Source of the DNA: Xanthostigma xanthostigma
Taxonomy: Eukaryota; Arthropoda; Insecta; Raphidioptera; Raphidiidae
NCBI GenBank assembly: GCA_963575645.1
Contig: OY754464.1
Coordinates: 48,164,192-48,228,191, forward strand
DNA length: 64,000 bases
Direction of reading: 5' to 3'
Shown here: one piece after another, positions 20,684 through 31,911 of the stretch
Layout of the letters: each line of letters opens with the position of its first letter
How positions within the stretch are numbered: the stretch's first letter is position 1
The notes under the pieces: generated by a model
Seen by the model: only the letters and a program-made list of their open reading frames with translations
What the model was told of the DNA's origin: nothing
Databases searched by the model: none
Translations under genes and position numbers: made by a program

Positions 20684-21046
20684 TTAACTGATTTTACTAA
20701 GCGCAACAGCTAAACAGTACTGGACACTACTCGCACTACTAATCACTCTCACTAATCACTAATCACTTATCACTTGCACTCGCACTAATCAAAGTGTAAA
20801 CAAGGCAAGTAGCAAGTGCAAGTGTTAAGTGATTAGTAAAATCAAAGTGTAAACGGCCCCGCTGCTAGTGATAAGTGCGAGTGCGAAGTGCGAGTGCGAA
20901 GTAAAGTGAATAGAAGGTCGGTCTAATTTTTCTGTTAAGTAGCTGTTAAGTAGCTCTCCCCGTACACCCGCGCACTCCCGCACTTGCAGCGTCACCCGAA
21001 TCATTGTGAATTATTTGACATTTTGTTATAGTTGGCCCAACAATAG

Positions 21047-21304
21047 TCAATATAACTTATTAAATATTTCTTCTGTCATTCGCATTGAGTTACAAAATTC
21101 AGTTGGATCTTCATTAATCAGTTCTTGGAAAAGTTTATCATTAGCTCCATACTGAAGTCTTCTGCTTATCCATTTTTTTTTGCCATAATCTCTTAGATTT
21201 TTGGATTTTAATAACAAGTCATGTTGGATTTCTGCACGGCAGACACTTGGGACCCGCAAAAGCACTAAACATTGTGTGAACGCTTTCTTCACACTTAACA
21301 CCAT
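21047..21304 (-). pseudogene. Harbinger transposase, N-terminal fragment
   Basis: The transposase of PIF/Harbinger cuts and rejoins DNA with a DDE nuclease. This 85-residue ATG frame contains KKKWISRRLQYGANDKLFQE, then LINEDPTEFCNSMRMTEEIF. It matches the N-terminal pattern of Harbinger nucleases: W-x-R-P/R-x3-R-x3-G, L-x-x-E-L, D-x-x-x-F-x-N-x-x-R-M-x-x-x-x-F. All catalytic acids would lie downstream and are gone. It reads from just inside the right end of the outer element, inward, as in complete Harbingers. Confidence 0.8.
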
Positions 21305-21370
21305 AAAATCATGTTAACTAATCATTTGTCACCTGCACTTGCTACTTAACAAAGTGTAAATTAGCCTTAA

Positions 21371-21765
21371 CCCTAAATGCAACGATAACCCAAAACAATA
21401 GCGCACTTGAAGAAAATGCTCTCCCAGAATGAATACGCCTCAGTCAAGCTTAATAACGCTAACTAAAATAGGACCGCATGACTTTCACATCAGTGGTTGT
21501 AAGAAAATATCGTTACCTAACCTAACCTTAATTGTAACTATAACTAAAACAGAACCATATGGTCTTGGCAGTTAGTAGTTTTAAGGAAGTATTATTATCA
21601 CTGAATAAATGAATCTAGCATAACCTTAATAACGACAATTAAAACAGGACCATTTGACCTTGGAAGTTAGCAACTTAAAGAAAATACCATCTGTGAATAA
21701 ATAAACCTAACCTAACCCTAATTGCAACGATAACCCAAAACAATAGCGCACAAATTACTCATTTT
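21371..21765. repeat. degenerate tandem array, right part
   Basis: Four units with CCTAACC- or CCTTAAT-type junctions lie near 21371, 21446, 21524, 21618 and 21714. The text at 21371-21410 and 21715-21750 is almost the same, which gives the empty site of the outer Harbinger element. No function is known. Confidence 0.6.
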
Positions 21766-22389
21766 ATTCAACACGCAACATACAAGATATTATATGCCCT
21801 GAGGGGGGACGAGGGTTTACATGTTGATGTGCTGGTAGTACGCGGTAGCCGGTGTCGATAACTGAACAGAAACTGAACGTTGTTTGTTTGTTTGCTTGTG
21901 TGTGCGTTGGGTACACGCTTGTGCTTGTATAAAGATTTATGTTTTGATATTGTATGTACATACACCAGCCCGACACAAGACTACTACACAACAAAGTTCT
22001 CAAATCAATTAGTCAGTGTGTAAACAGGTTTTGTGAGCGAGTGTTTCTTAGACATTAGGAAATTAAATTTCAGCGATGTGTCATGTTCTAAGACGCGTAT
22101 CTTAATTGTAAAGTGTTCTACATGAAGCAGGAAGAAAGAGCGAGAGGCAAATCAAAACGCGACCACAATATTGTACCGTATTCACGTCTGCGAGTACAGC
22201 GTTGTAGTTATTCGGTGGGCTGATGGACAAAATTATTTATCTTTTTTATCCTTTTTTATACCTACTAGGGGCGCCATAACAAGTTGGGGCAACCTGCATA
22301 TTTTTATGCTGGGTTCTTTAGCACAAAGTTTTTTTTTATCCAATGGCTACATTGGGATAGTATTATATGCAATTCTATGAATACTATTT
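21766..22389. other. non-coding stretch
   Basis: No gene is supported. Overlapping minus-strand frames at 21764-22003 look like random translations. The stretch is somewhat richer in G and C than its surroundings. Confidence 0.35.
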
Positions 22390-22985
22390 AAAAATAAATT
22401 AAACACGTTTTACCATTCGAACCCACAAGTGGGGAATGGTACTTTAGGTCAAAAATCGCTTTTCAAAATTTTACAATATTTTTTCGTTCTGAGGTCCCCC
22501 GAATCCAAAAAACACATTTTTGGAAAAACTCTGTTGGCTGTGAGCACGATGCAGGTCAAATGCATGAACGGATTGAAACCAAATTTTGGGTTGGTATGCT
22601 TTGAAGAATCCTATTGTTTTTGAGGAGAATAGGCACATGCGCAGAAGAGATAGGTACATTCTATAACGGTGTATTTTATATAATAAGAGTACACTTTTCA
22701 TAACGGCTTTATTATTATATATTTTATTTTTTCAAGAAAGTTTTGTTAATTTTTTTTTCTAAACTTTATAGTTTTGGAAATATTTTCAAAAATAAAAAAA
22801 AATCTGCTGTTCTTTTGTTTGGTACATCTGTCAGAAATAGACTAGGTAAGCATGCTTTGATTAAATTATACATGACGTGGAACATAATATTAGGTAGGTA
22901 ACCGTGGCAACGAATAGCAAATATCATATTGAATACTAGCCATTACCCGCGTTACCTTACGCCATATCAGAAATTTTCTTTACAT
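22390..22985 (+). repeat. repeat family R, copy
   Basis: It matches 62460-62830 and 63085-63290 almost block by block: CCCACAAGTGGGGAATGGTA, GAATCCAAAAAACA, GATTGAAACCAAATTTTGG, then GGCAACGAATAGCAAATATC and ACTAGCCATTACCCGCG. In the 62.5-kb copy the two halves are split by another element. Confidence 0.7.
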
Positions 22986-24519
22986 CATTATATATCAAAT
23001 GTCGATATTTTTGAAATTGGAAAGATCTCGTCGTCCAATTGGCTGGAAATTTTTATACAAAATGAACATTACTAATTAAAGTTTAACAACTTTTTGATAT
23101 TTTATTAATTATTGAAAAGTTTTTTAACAGAGATTGGCCTTAATTCACTATTGACTAGCTTGCTCTTTTGGAGGTTGCTGCTCTCAATAGTATATCTAAT
23201 TTTTTCAAACAATTATCAACGGGCTTTAAATTTAAATTACAAACAAAAAAGTGGAAAACCGCAAGAATTAAAACCACAATGATTCGAGTATTACCATATT
23301 TTAGCAACGTGAGCTTGCACCGAGACTTGAGTTTATTAATTGCAAGAAATATAATATTATTGACGACAATAAGTCTATTCATTAATTAATAACTGGATAT
23401 ATAACAATACATTATAATGAGTAAAATGTTATTATCTTTTACTTTTCATATTTCAACACAAAATATATCTCATTTAAATTCTTTACATTCTTTGTCAAAG
23501 CAAATGGGATCGTCCTACATTTTTTAAGAGACAGACTCTACTTTTCAAACAGATTATAATACAAAGTTTTTGAGAATTTTCTGGAATCTTTTTCTACAAT
23601 AAAAACATTCCAAAAATTGTGTAACTTTAAACACGGAAATGCCGCTACAAAAATGACAACATTCTATCAGCTACTGATAGTGACTGGCTGACTAGATGGA
23701 CTAGATCTAATGTGTCACGCCCATTAATTTCTGCTAATCGCAAGGAACATTTCTTTCTATAAATAAAGAAGCGTGACTACTGACTAGTCTTATACGTCAT
23801 CATAATATGGCGATTTCTGATTTGCGTTTAAAATATAAAAGTATATTTCTTTAATTCACTTTTGAAATTAAGTGAAAAGATATAAGAACTAAGAAATTGG
23901 CTTACATTTTTTTATTTTGTCAGGAATAACGCATTGTTCAAAATTATCAAATTTTGATGCGTGGGACGACCCTATTATATACCATCCGTGAGTAAAATAC
24001 GCTCGGATGCGCGTACTTCTACGTGATCACATCGGGAACATTAGTCAAACAAAATAAGTTCACATCTAACTAGTTCGTCTCTGGCTTTAACGTTTTCAAA
24101 ATAAAATGTTTGATGTCTATATATTGTTATAAGTAAGTTGTCTTTTTTAAAATGGGGCTTGTTTTCTTAAGTTGATGAAGGTATCAAAATACGGTTCTTT
24201 TAAATCACTGAATTATTGATCATGCTTTAAAATGCTGTTTGGTCGTAAACGAAGAAGTATTTTGTATTACGTGTAGATGGATTTTTTTAACAGTATCACT
24301 CGAGGAAGGTTGAACTAATTTTCTTCTTAGGAATCCGTACCCGAAGGGTGCCCAACGGAACCCTATTACTAAGCTTCCGCCGTCTGTCTGTCATGAGCCG
24401 TAATAGGTAGAGAGTTGAAATTTTCACAGAACGTGCATTTCTATTGCCGCTAGAACAACAAATAATGAAAAAACTCCCAAAGCTCCCAAGAGTGGAGCAA
24501 ACTAAGAAAAAAACAGGTT
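22986..24519. other. non-coding stretch with element-tail text at 24320-24420
   Basis: No gene. Frames at 23155-23389 on both strands lack recognisable features. Bases 24330-24420 read like a generic element 3' region (GGAACCCTATTACTAAG and CCGTCTGTCTGTC). The rest is not recognised. Confidence 0.4.
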
Positions 24520-26200
24520 TTTGCTTATAATTAGCTCAATTTAAATCAGATCGTTTCGAGACCTGTCTTAAACAAAAGAAGAGAACATTTTACATAGATT
24601 TCGTATAACAGAATTCGCCGTAACACTTTTTTTATACAACTTTGTATAGAAAACAAACTGTATAAATTCAATTTTGTCTAATACATCGCGCGCGTGGATC
24701 GGTCGTCTTCGTCTGTTGCACACTGTGATATGGGAATTTAAAGATTGCGTATGTTCTGTCTTAAAATAAAAAGATTGCATTTGTTTAAAAACGGATGTCA
24801 TCTATAATATAAAAATGAATCGCAAAATGTGTTGGTAAGCGCATAACTCAACAACGCCTGGACCAATTTGGCCAAATATTTTTTTAAAATGTTCGTTGAA
24901 GTTTAAGGATGGTTTTTACGGCGAGAAAAATTAGAATTATTGCTGGAAAAACCCTAAAAATAGCCCTTTTCTTTTTCCCATACAAATGATTTCTAACTAA
25001 AACGTAGTCAATAAATTTAAATTCGTATCCATGGTTTTAAAATATAAACAGCCTTATGTATGATTTGAAAAAATTCTGTCAAAAATTAAAAAAACATTGA
25101 TTTATATACTTTTAACATTTTTCATCATTAAATAATTTTCAAGTGATTTTATAACCTCAAAAGTACTCAACACGTGACACGAGCTTCCAATAACAACGGA
25201 TTTTGTGTTGTAAGTATACTTTTTTTTATTCATATCGAAAATGTTGTTGATCTTATAAAAATTGGTCGATAATTTATTTATTGAAGAGTACTAATCAGAC
25301 GTTAATCAAAGATTCAAATATCCCCATTCGTTCTTTTGCACCGGGCACGACGGCGCAGCCGGAGTGTTCGACATACACACATAATATACGTCCATGTATA
25401 TTTTAAAATAAATAAAATAGATAGATAGATGTTCCAATTATATTGAAGAGTACTAATCAGACGTTAATCAAAGATTCAAATATCCCCATTCGTTCTTTTG
25501 CACCGGGCACGACGGCGCAGCCGGAGTGTTCGACATACACACATAATATACGTCCATGTATATTTTAAAATAAATAAAATAGATAGATAGATTATATAGA
25601 TATATATATATAATAATGTTAGGCGGTACGAAGTTCGCCGGGTCCGCTAGTTTCAAATATTAGTCAGTCTTTTGACATTTACATTTTGTGAGCTAACGAT
25701 TTGAATAACTTATTAATAGAACATAATGTTTTGACAGATATGCAAACGTCATTTTTGACATTTTTTACCATTCCAACACCACGAGGGAGCGGATTGAATC
25801 CAAATTTTGGAAGGATGTTTGATATGATAAATATGAAGGGGCCTATTGTTTTTGAGGAACATCGGCGCAAACGCAAAAGACATTATATAGGTACTCTAAT
25901 GTTGTTTTTATACAATAATTGTATCTTTTCATAAATGTTTTACAAGAGTTTATTAAATTAAATTTTTGAGGAAAATTGGCGCATGCGTAGAAGAGATATG
26001 TACTAAAATGTTGCTGCTTATATAATAATGGTATATTTTTCATAACTTGTTAAATATTCTATCTATGTTTCCAAAAGTTTTGTAATGTGGAAATCGGCGC
26101 ATGAGCAATCGATATAATATATGCCATAACGTTGTTTTTTATATAATAATGGTATATTTTTCAAAACTTTTTATTATTTTTTAACAAGAAATTTTTGTAA
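24520..26200 (+). repeat. repeat family R, copy B, split by a Helitron
   Basis: The two halves 24520-24800 and 25651-26200 match the inverse of 39320-39790 plus 40638-40735 (copy C). Bases 25850-26175 contain three tandem units of about 115 bases, each with a GGCGCATGCG-like block and ATAATGGTATATTTTTC. No coding frame. Confidence 0.8.
24801..25650 (+). mobile_element. non-autonomous Helitron H1, exact borders
   Basis: The element starts TCTATAATATAAAAATGAA after A and ends GGGTCCGCTAG before T. A small hairpin (GGCG at 25622, CGCC at 25636) lies seven bases before CTAG. Copy C of repeat R shows the uninterrupted site as ATGTCA joined to TTTCAAAT, which proves the A/T insertion. The 5' region has CAACGCCTGGACCAATTTGG, a text typical of insect Helitron 5' regions. 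Bases 25281-25442 and 25443-25591 are a direct duplication of 162 bp that includes repeat P. No coding capacity. Confidence 0.9.
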
Positions 26201-26502
26201 AAAAATGTTTATAATATAACAACGCCGGGGTATATTATGTAAAATTTCACACCTTGAAAATTCTTGAATTACCTACTTGCATACTCCCACATATTGTTAT
26301 AGCGCCTCTCTTGTTTCTTTAACACAAGTATTTAAAAAGTAGATAGTGTACGGAACTCTTCGTATGCGAGTCCGACTCACACTTGACTGGTTTTTATTTT
26401 GATTCTTTATTTGTTCATTTACTTAGTGTTTCTAATAAATATTTCCAAGAAGAAGAATTATTGTATCGTTAGATGCACAAAACTCGTAACATAGGATATT
26501 TG
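26201..26502. other. non-coding stretch
   Basis: Nothing recognised apart from AT-rich text. Bases 26340-26395 resemble a LINE tail. Confidence 0.4.
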
Positions 26503-27660
26503 TTAAATTGTGTCTAAAAAGTTTATGTTTGTGGCAAGTGTCTCATTTAACGTTAAAAATAAGGCACATTGCGTATCATTTGGGATCGAGCCGTTACATA
26601 AATTTTCCCAGATGCTGGACAAATGTTTGTTTGGCCACTTGTTTTGCACTGGAGGAGTAACGGACCCCAACAATTCTGAGTATATTAATTTCGATTTGAT
26701 TTTCGTATTTGGATTCTGCTTAATACAACACAAGTTGGTAATTTTAGTTATCTTTTTCAAAAAAAAAAAAAAAAAACTGGTATATTATTATTTTGAGTAT
26801 GCTTGTACCATTTTTCTATTATTTGCTTGTCAAAGCTGTCAGTGAAGTCTCTTTGTGTATTAACTCATTGTTTAATGAACAAAGCATTACATTTCATTTT
26901 AACGTTAATTAGACCCAAGCCACTGTTTTTCCTTTTCATTTGAATTTGAATTCTTGGTACTTTGTAAAAGTGACCTTTCCATATAAACCAGCCAATTGCT
27001 TGTTCAATTTGCGCGATATCTTTATTTGTAATCGGTAGTACCTATTTGGGAAATGTACCATGCATAGTTTAGCTAGTGATATGTTAATATTAAACCAGAC
27101 ACGTTGAATCAAATTTAAACTCCTGTTATATTAATTGTTTTTAAGTAAGCTTTTGATTTTATTAATCAGAGGCTCCCAATTTTATTTTAATAACTTTTTA
27201 TTATCGGTATGTCACCAAATCCCCAACTTTTTAAAATTATCTTTAATCTGTATATTTAACAAGAATTTTGCGTTTTTCAATCCGAATTTACCACGGATTA
27301 ACACACTAGATTTAGAAAAGTTGAGGACGGCAGCAGATGCAGCGCAGTAAAGTTTTCGGCATTTTTTTAGAATCAACTCTTCGTTATTATCAATTAAAAA
27401 AGTATGTCAGCTGCATAAGCCCGAATTTTTAAAAGCTCCGAATGAATTTCAAATCCTCTGATTTTTGCACTAACAAGGCAAGGGTTCGATCGCTAGAGAA
27501 AACAATATCATCGATATGGGAGAGCCCTGGCGTACCGATGCTTGTATTAAAAAAAAAATAAAAACGTTGACCCGTACTTGCGAGAATAAATTCGAAAAGA
27601 GGTTCTGGAAATAACTTATTCATTTTAGTGGAAAGTTCATATATTCAGACTAATAATTTT
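26503..27660 (-). pseudogene. L1/Tx1-like LINE reverse transcriptase, decayed
   Basis: The minus strand from about 27640 down to 26503 spells out a LINE polymerase in pieces over several frames. In order: SQVRVN, SVRQGSPISM and ILFSLAIEPL (27520-27600); RGFEIHSELLKIRAYAAD (about 27400-27465), where the catalytic Y-A-D-D reads Y-A-A-D; NNEELILKKCRKLY and VLNFSKSSVL (27300-27400); FKKLGIW and NWEPLINKIKSLL (27150-27250); AIGWFIWKGHFYKVPRIQ and SGLGLINVKM (26900-27010); and a C-terminal frame with SSIWENLCNGSIPNDTQ at 26503-26760. This order is that of L1/Tx1-type LINEs. I count at least three frameshifts and several stops, so it is dead. The endonuclease part was not found beyond 27660. The clade is inferred from motif memory. 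Confidence 0.8.
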
Positions 27661-28900
27661 TTTGAACCCAAAGTTGTCAATTTTGTAGTAATACATATAC
27701 AAATAGTTGTTTTTCGAACCTATTGCGACCCTTTGACGATATATGCAGCACCCTTTAAAGGGAAAAAAGTTAAAATTGCGTTTCCACAACAAAGCTAGAA
27801 TTTTAATAAAAAAATAAAAATCAGTTTTATATTTTTTTGTTTAAAGAGGGTTATTTTGCGGCTGACGACTGGCCTATGTAGGTTTTCCTAACGATTTTTC
27901 AGTCACCCCTGTTTACAAATGTTTCATTTTAATGCAGGTAACAGTTTCAAACAGCTAATGCTAATGATTTTTCCATTTCAAATTAAAATAGCTTTTTAAT
28001 TTACACATACGAAATAATATGTTCATGATTTTGAATGAATAATTTATTCATTATTGTCGAAGAACTGTCGAGGAATTCGTTTCGATCATTTATAAAGCAT
28101 TTCTAAGTTTTCTTCTATTGGATGGGACGGGTCACCGTGGGATAATGAAAGCTTACATTTAATAATTGAAAAGAAAAAAATCATCTAAAAATAATTGTGC
28201 CAATATCCGCCTTTGTACTTTTAAAGTACTGCACCTCAAAAGGAAAATAAACGAAACCCTAGAGTTATGGAGTCATTCGTTTGTCGGTGTGGTTGTCACA
28301 GTCGAATTTCTCTGAGCTAAATGAAGGTACCATACGGTGGCATAGGTATAAAGGTTGGTTGCTTGCATTTATTCCAATAGTCAGAACCCAACAATTGTTT
28401 CCCCTCAAATTATGGGAGGCCGAAGTTTCACGCCCAAAATATTTGTATTCGGTCATGTAAGGTATTTTTTACAAGGACTTTTCTGAATCTCACAACTATT
28501 TCTTTCAGAATGTTATGTTTCGTAGTTTTTGCTAAGCGCATCTCGAAAACTGACCTCCTCATTTCGTTAGTATTGCTAACAAACAGATTTATACGGTTGG
28601 TAAATCAACTATTTTTTTTAAATTATAATGATAATATAAATGTACATTTGTTTACAATTTGGGTATGGTGTTATTATGAACAAGTAACATATTATAATGG
28701 AATCTCTAATTTCATATGAGCACGTACATTTATGGTTTTTAAGAGAGCCCCCAGTTTTTGTAGCCCCGGAAAATTAAGATATCTCAAAGATTGACAAAAT
28801 TATCGTCAAAATACAACTTGCCGTTCTTAGGAACATTTTTTTCTCTTGATATTCTCTTCATTTTTCAACTAATTGTTGAAATATATTCTTAAAATCGAAA
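27661..28900. other. non-coding stretch
   Basis: No gene is supported. Small frames at 28265-28456 (minus) and 28510-28719 (plus) show no domain. A poly-pyrimidine run ending TTTCTTTCAG at 28498-28507 looks like a splice acceptor but leads into no convincing exon. Confidence 0.4.
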
Positions 28901-29340
28901 GCGGCAAATTTTGGTGGGTAAACTTTTTTGTTTAAGCTTTAAACAATGCAATCGAAAAGGTTTTACGAAAATCCATTTAGTGAAACCGGGTTCCGAGATT
29001 TTTAGATTTTTATGTCTTACGGCACTCCACTATAAAGTTTTGAAATTTCCCACACATGTACAAGTGGAACGAGCTTACGCGGATTTTTTTTTCACTACAA
29101 CTTTTTTTGGAACATTTTTTCCCCCCGATAATAATGGCCGAGTTATGGGGCAAAAACCGGTTTTCCGGCATATCCCCCGCCACCCCCTCCAAGATGCGAT
29201 CACAAACTATACCAAAATGCTGGGGACCTCGACTCTACAGTTTTTGTGGGAAACATTTTTCGATTCGAGACATACCGGTTTGAAATTCCAAATCCACTCC
29301 ATTATAATATGCTCAGATGCACAAAGCGCGAGCATGTTTA
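28901..29340. other. GC-richer stretch with overlapping frames
   Basis: A 167-codon plus-strand frame covers 28911-29414 but starts without ATG and contains no known domain; other frames overlap on both strands. The base composition is locally raised around 29150-29260. It might be a fragment of an unrecognised element. Confidence 0.3.
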
Positions 29341-29745
29341 TGGCGCTGACTAAACGGTCTTACCCCCCATTAGACATGCGACAGACGGTTGTCTTTATTA
29401 TTTTAAAAGTCTAAAAATTCAGCTGTATAAATTTTATACGGTATAAAATGACTTTATACTTAAAATTTTTGGCATGATTCATACACGTGACTGACGTATA
29501 ATCCCCCGTCTTCAATAAGGCTGACGCTTATTTATCAGTTAAAAATGGTCTAAACAACCATCTCAAGAATTTTTGTGCGGTATAAAATTACTAAAACGAC
29601 AATTTTTTTTGACAACTTTTACATGCTGTAACTTTGAGCTCCACCGCGGGTGCGGCGACTGACGCTCATTTTGCTGATTATTATTAAACGTTAATCAACC
29701 TCTAAAAATAAAATTCATTCGGTATAAAATTCCTAGGAAACATTC
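29340..29745 (+). repeat. degenerate tandem repeat, three units of about 140 bp
   Basis: CGGTATAAAAT occurs at 29439, 29578 and 29720, with matching upstream text in each unit (CTGAC, CTTATTT or CATTTTG, then AATTTT or AAATTC). Spacings are 139 and 142. Units are much diverged between the anchors. Confidence 0.55.
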
Positions 29746-30540
29746 AACGATGACATGGGATAAGATTTTATAATATGCATGTCATTGTAGGTATGTAAGA
29801 CCATCCTTAAATACTCGTACGAAATTTGATTGGTATTGTAAACATTAAATTTTAGTTTTTCGTGCTTTTTTATTGCTTTAAAATCAATATTTGGTAGATT
29901 TTTTTAAACGTAAGTGTTTTTTTATTTTAGCTTAAATGTTTTGTTTTTTTACTGAGAGAGTGGAATATATTAAAAACTTACACACTTTGTGTGCTATCCT
30001 ACATCTGTTCCTTTATAAAACTTTGATGTAAACAGTCAGTTCTGTAAGTATTTGATTTTTTTGCTTGTGGTGCGCGTAAATATTTTGATCAATTGATCGT
30101 AAAAGCTCAAGTAGTGTTGCCGCGCTGTTTTTTCACACTTTTAAATGGATAAAACGGGGACCTAGGTAAGGGGTTGTCCAGAAATCGCTTAATGTTTTTT
30201 ATTAGGTTTTTTTCACCCTCTTCTCTCCATGTAACACCATAACATCCGGTTTGACTTCCTTTGCCTCGTCTCAAAAGTTCCTATAAGACCTTTAAATAAA
30301 AAAATGGGTTCAAAAAATAAATTTAAATAAAAATTAAGTTCAAAAACTAAAACCCGACTACTGAAGAATATGAAACAAGAAAATATTCTCATTTGAGGAT
30401 AGCCCTGGTCCTATGCCACCTCATATATATGGTCATATGGCGCCCTATAGATAGTTTTAAATTATAATCAAAAATGTTTTATTATAATTTAAAAACTTGA
30501 TAGATTATTTTTAAATACGAATTAAATATTAATTATTTTT
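29746..30540. other. non-coding stretch
   Basis: Nothing is recognised in this AT-rich stretch. Confidence 0.4.
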
Positions 30541-30670
30541 ATATTTTTTAGATCCAAATCCTGACCGAAACGTCAATGTATTAATTATTATTTTTTGCTA
30601 ATATATTTGTCTGAAAAATTGGTCGATAATTTTATATATTGAAGAATTCTAATTAAAGATTTGAATAGGG
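30541..30670 (+). repeat. repeat P with GATCGAAACGTC-type start
   Basis: It begins AGATCCAAATCCTGACCGAA with ACGTC, then has AAAAATTGGTCGATAATTTT and TTGAAGAATTCTAAT. The same order is seen at 49480-49600 (plus) and 48450-48600 (minus). The phrase 'GAAGATCCAAATCCGGATCGAAACG' type is common in insect repeats, possibly Penelope-like 3' regions; this is an inference. Confidence 0.5.
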
Positions 30671-31288
30671 AAAATCTCTCTACCGCCTGGACAAAAAATG
30701 AATTTTTAATCTATTTATAGAGTATCGGTTCGTTGTTTACCCTAGGAATTCGTAAGTAAGGTATCTTTTTTGCGTACCTATCTTAGACCAAAAAAGTCGA
30801 GAACAAAAGACTGCATCAAATATTTTTTTTATTAATACATTTTAGAGGTTACAAGGTATAAAAGGGAAATATCTAGACGTATCGCCCGAAGTCTAGTTTT
30901 TAGGCTAAAATGATTATAATAATTTAAAAATATGTATGCATTTTGGTATGCGGAGACTTTTTGTAAAGAACTAAATAAGTATATAATATCGATTTTCAAA
31001 ATTCGAGATGCAAACCTTTCATGTAGGCAATAACATCTGCTTACTCGGAAGGTATACCATAACACGTGCATGGATGCATTATCGGAAATTGCCTCTACTC
31101 TATATGTAATATTCATCTCTTTTAACTTTATAATAATGTTTCTTTTTTTCTTCAAAAAAAGCACAAACTATTTTTCTAACGGTATACTTGAAAGTGCCCA
31201 CAAAATTGCGCTTTTACTTAAAAATATTTATTTGTTTATTCCTGAACATTACCTTTAGACTACCTACTACAAGTTGAGTATGAAATAC
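30671..31288. other. non-coding stretch
   Basis: No gene. A 110-codon minus-strand frame (30832-31164) does not start with ATG and shows no feature. Confidence 0.4.
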
Positions 31289-31573
31289 ATATAGTTTAAA
31301 AAAAACTAAAAAACACGCTTTATATCGAACTAAAAAGTAAAAAATATTTTTTTTAAAATAAGCTTAAAGCAATAATGAATAAAAAATACTAGTATTATTG
31401 TGAAAAAAGCGTGGGGCGCTTTGTTCCACATTTTCGTACATCGAGCGCCCCACGCTTTTTTCACAATAATACTAGTATTTTTTATTCATTATTGTTTTAA
31501 GCTTATTAACAAAAATATTTTTTACTTTTTAGTTCGATATAAAGCGTGTTTTTTAGTTTTTTTTAAACTATAT
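31289..31573. mobile_element. foldback element with GGGGCGCT hairpin core
   Basis: The arms 31289-31420 and 31444-31573 are almost perfect reverse complements; the loop is 23 bases (31421-31443). The stem top is GCGTGGGGCGCT paired with AGCGCCCCACGC. The same core, loop and arm text (AACTAAAAAACACGCTTTAT) occur at 56730-57060. A tRNA-like block follows at 31638-31712, as in the other copy. Confidence 0.85.
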
Positions 31574-31637
31574 TTATTTTCCACTTTTTAGTTCGATTTA
31601 TTGCCAAAATTTGCCGAAAAAAAACAATTTTTTTTTC

Positions 31638-31712
31638 CGGCGTGGACGGGATTAGAACCCACGACCCGTGTTTCCGAGAGTTGACGTCATAGATTCCTTG
31701 CTAGATTTGGCT
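31638..31712 (-). repeat. tRNA-like SINE head fragment
   Basis: On the minus strand the B-box region reads GTGGGTTCTAATCCCGTCC and ends CACGCCGG. The upstream text GACGTCAACTCTCGG matches the tRNA-like block at 56611-56695. The A-box side is degraded here. Confidence 0.55.
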
Positions 31713-31763
31713 GCTATATTTCAAGCGTGCTGTGGTGTTGGTTTCGATGATGACTTTTAGAAG

Positions 31764-31911
31764 TTATTTCCAAGCAGCCAGCAAACGTTAACGAAACCGT
31801 CACCCGCATGCGCAGTAACTAAAACGTGTTCTAAAATCGCCACCAACAGTTTCGTTTTAGCTACTGCGCATGCGTGTGATGGTTTCGTTACCGTTTGCTG
31901 GCTGCTTGTAA
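31764..31911. repeat. inverted repeat, 54-bp arms
   Basis: CAAGCAGCCAGCAAACG at 31764 pairs with its inverse ending 31911; the arms include the palindromic text GCGCATGCG in the inner half. The spacer is about 40 bases. No gene. Confidence 0.7.

Larger units (their letters stand above)
20085..20806. mobile_element. inner Harbinger-like element cluster
   Basis: Ends GCCTTGTTTACACTTTGAT (20085) and its inverse (to 20806) bound an insertion in the left part of the outer element; the outer sequence resumes at 20807 with AAGTAGCAAGTGCA, as expected from the outer right end. Within it a third TIR-like start (GGCCTGTTTACACTTTGATT at 20144) suggests another layer, and 20103-20140 holds a very short inverted pair. 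Sub-terminal blocks repeat AGTGATTAGTG and GAGTGCGAGTG motifs many times on both sides. The exact order of insertions is not settled. Confidence 0.7.
20061..21367. mobile_element. PIF/Harbinger element, outer, TAA target duplication
   Basis: The ends are perfect 22-bp inverted repeats (AGGCTAATTTACACTTTG and four more bases) at 20061-20082 and 21346-21367. TAA lies outside each end (20058-20060 and 21368-21370), the TWA duplication typical of PIF/Harbinger. The array copy at 21695-21750 shows the empty site. Inside are a transposase fragment (21047-21304, minus) and a second related element (20085-20806). It cannot encode a full transposase. Confidence 0.9.

Noticed and set aside
28498..28507. 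Splice acceptor of a host exon
   Set aside because: The following frame is short and has no domain; such pyrimidine tracts are common by chance in AT-rich DNA.
28911..29414. 167-codon plus-strand frame
   Set aside because: No ATG at its beginning, other frames open in the same place, and no protein pattern is recognised.
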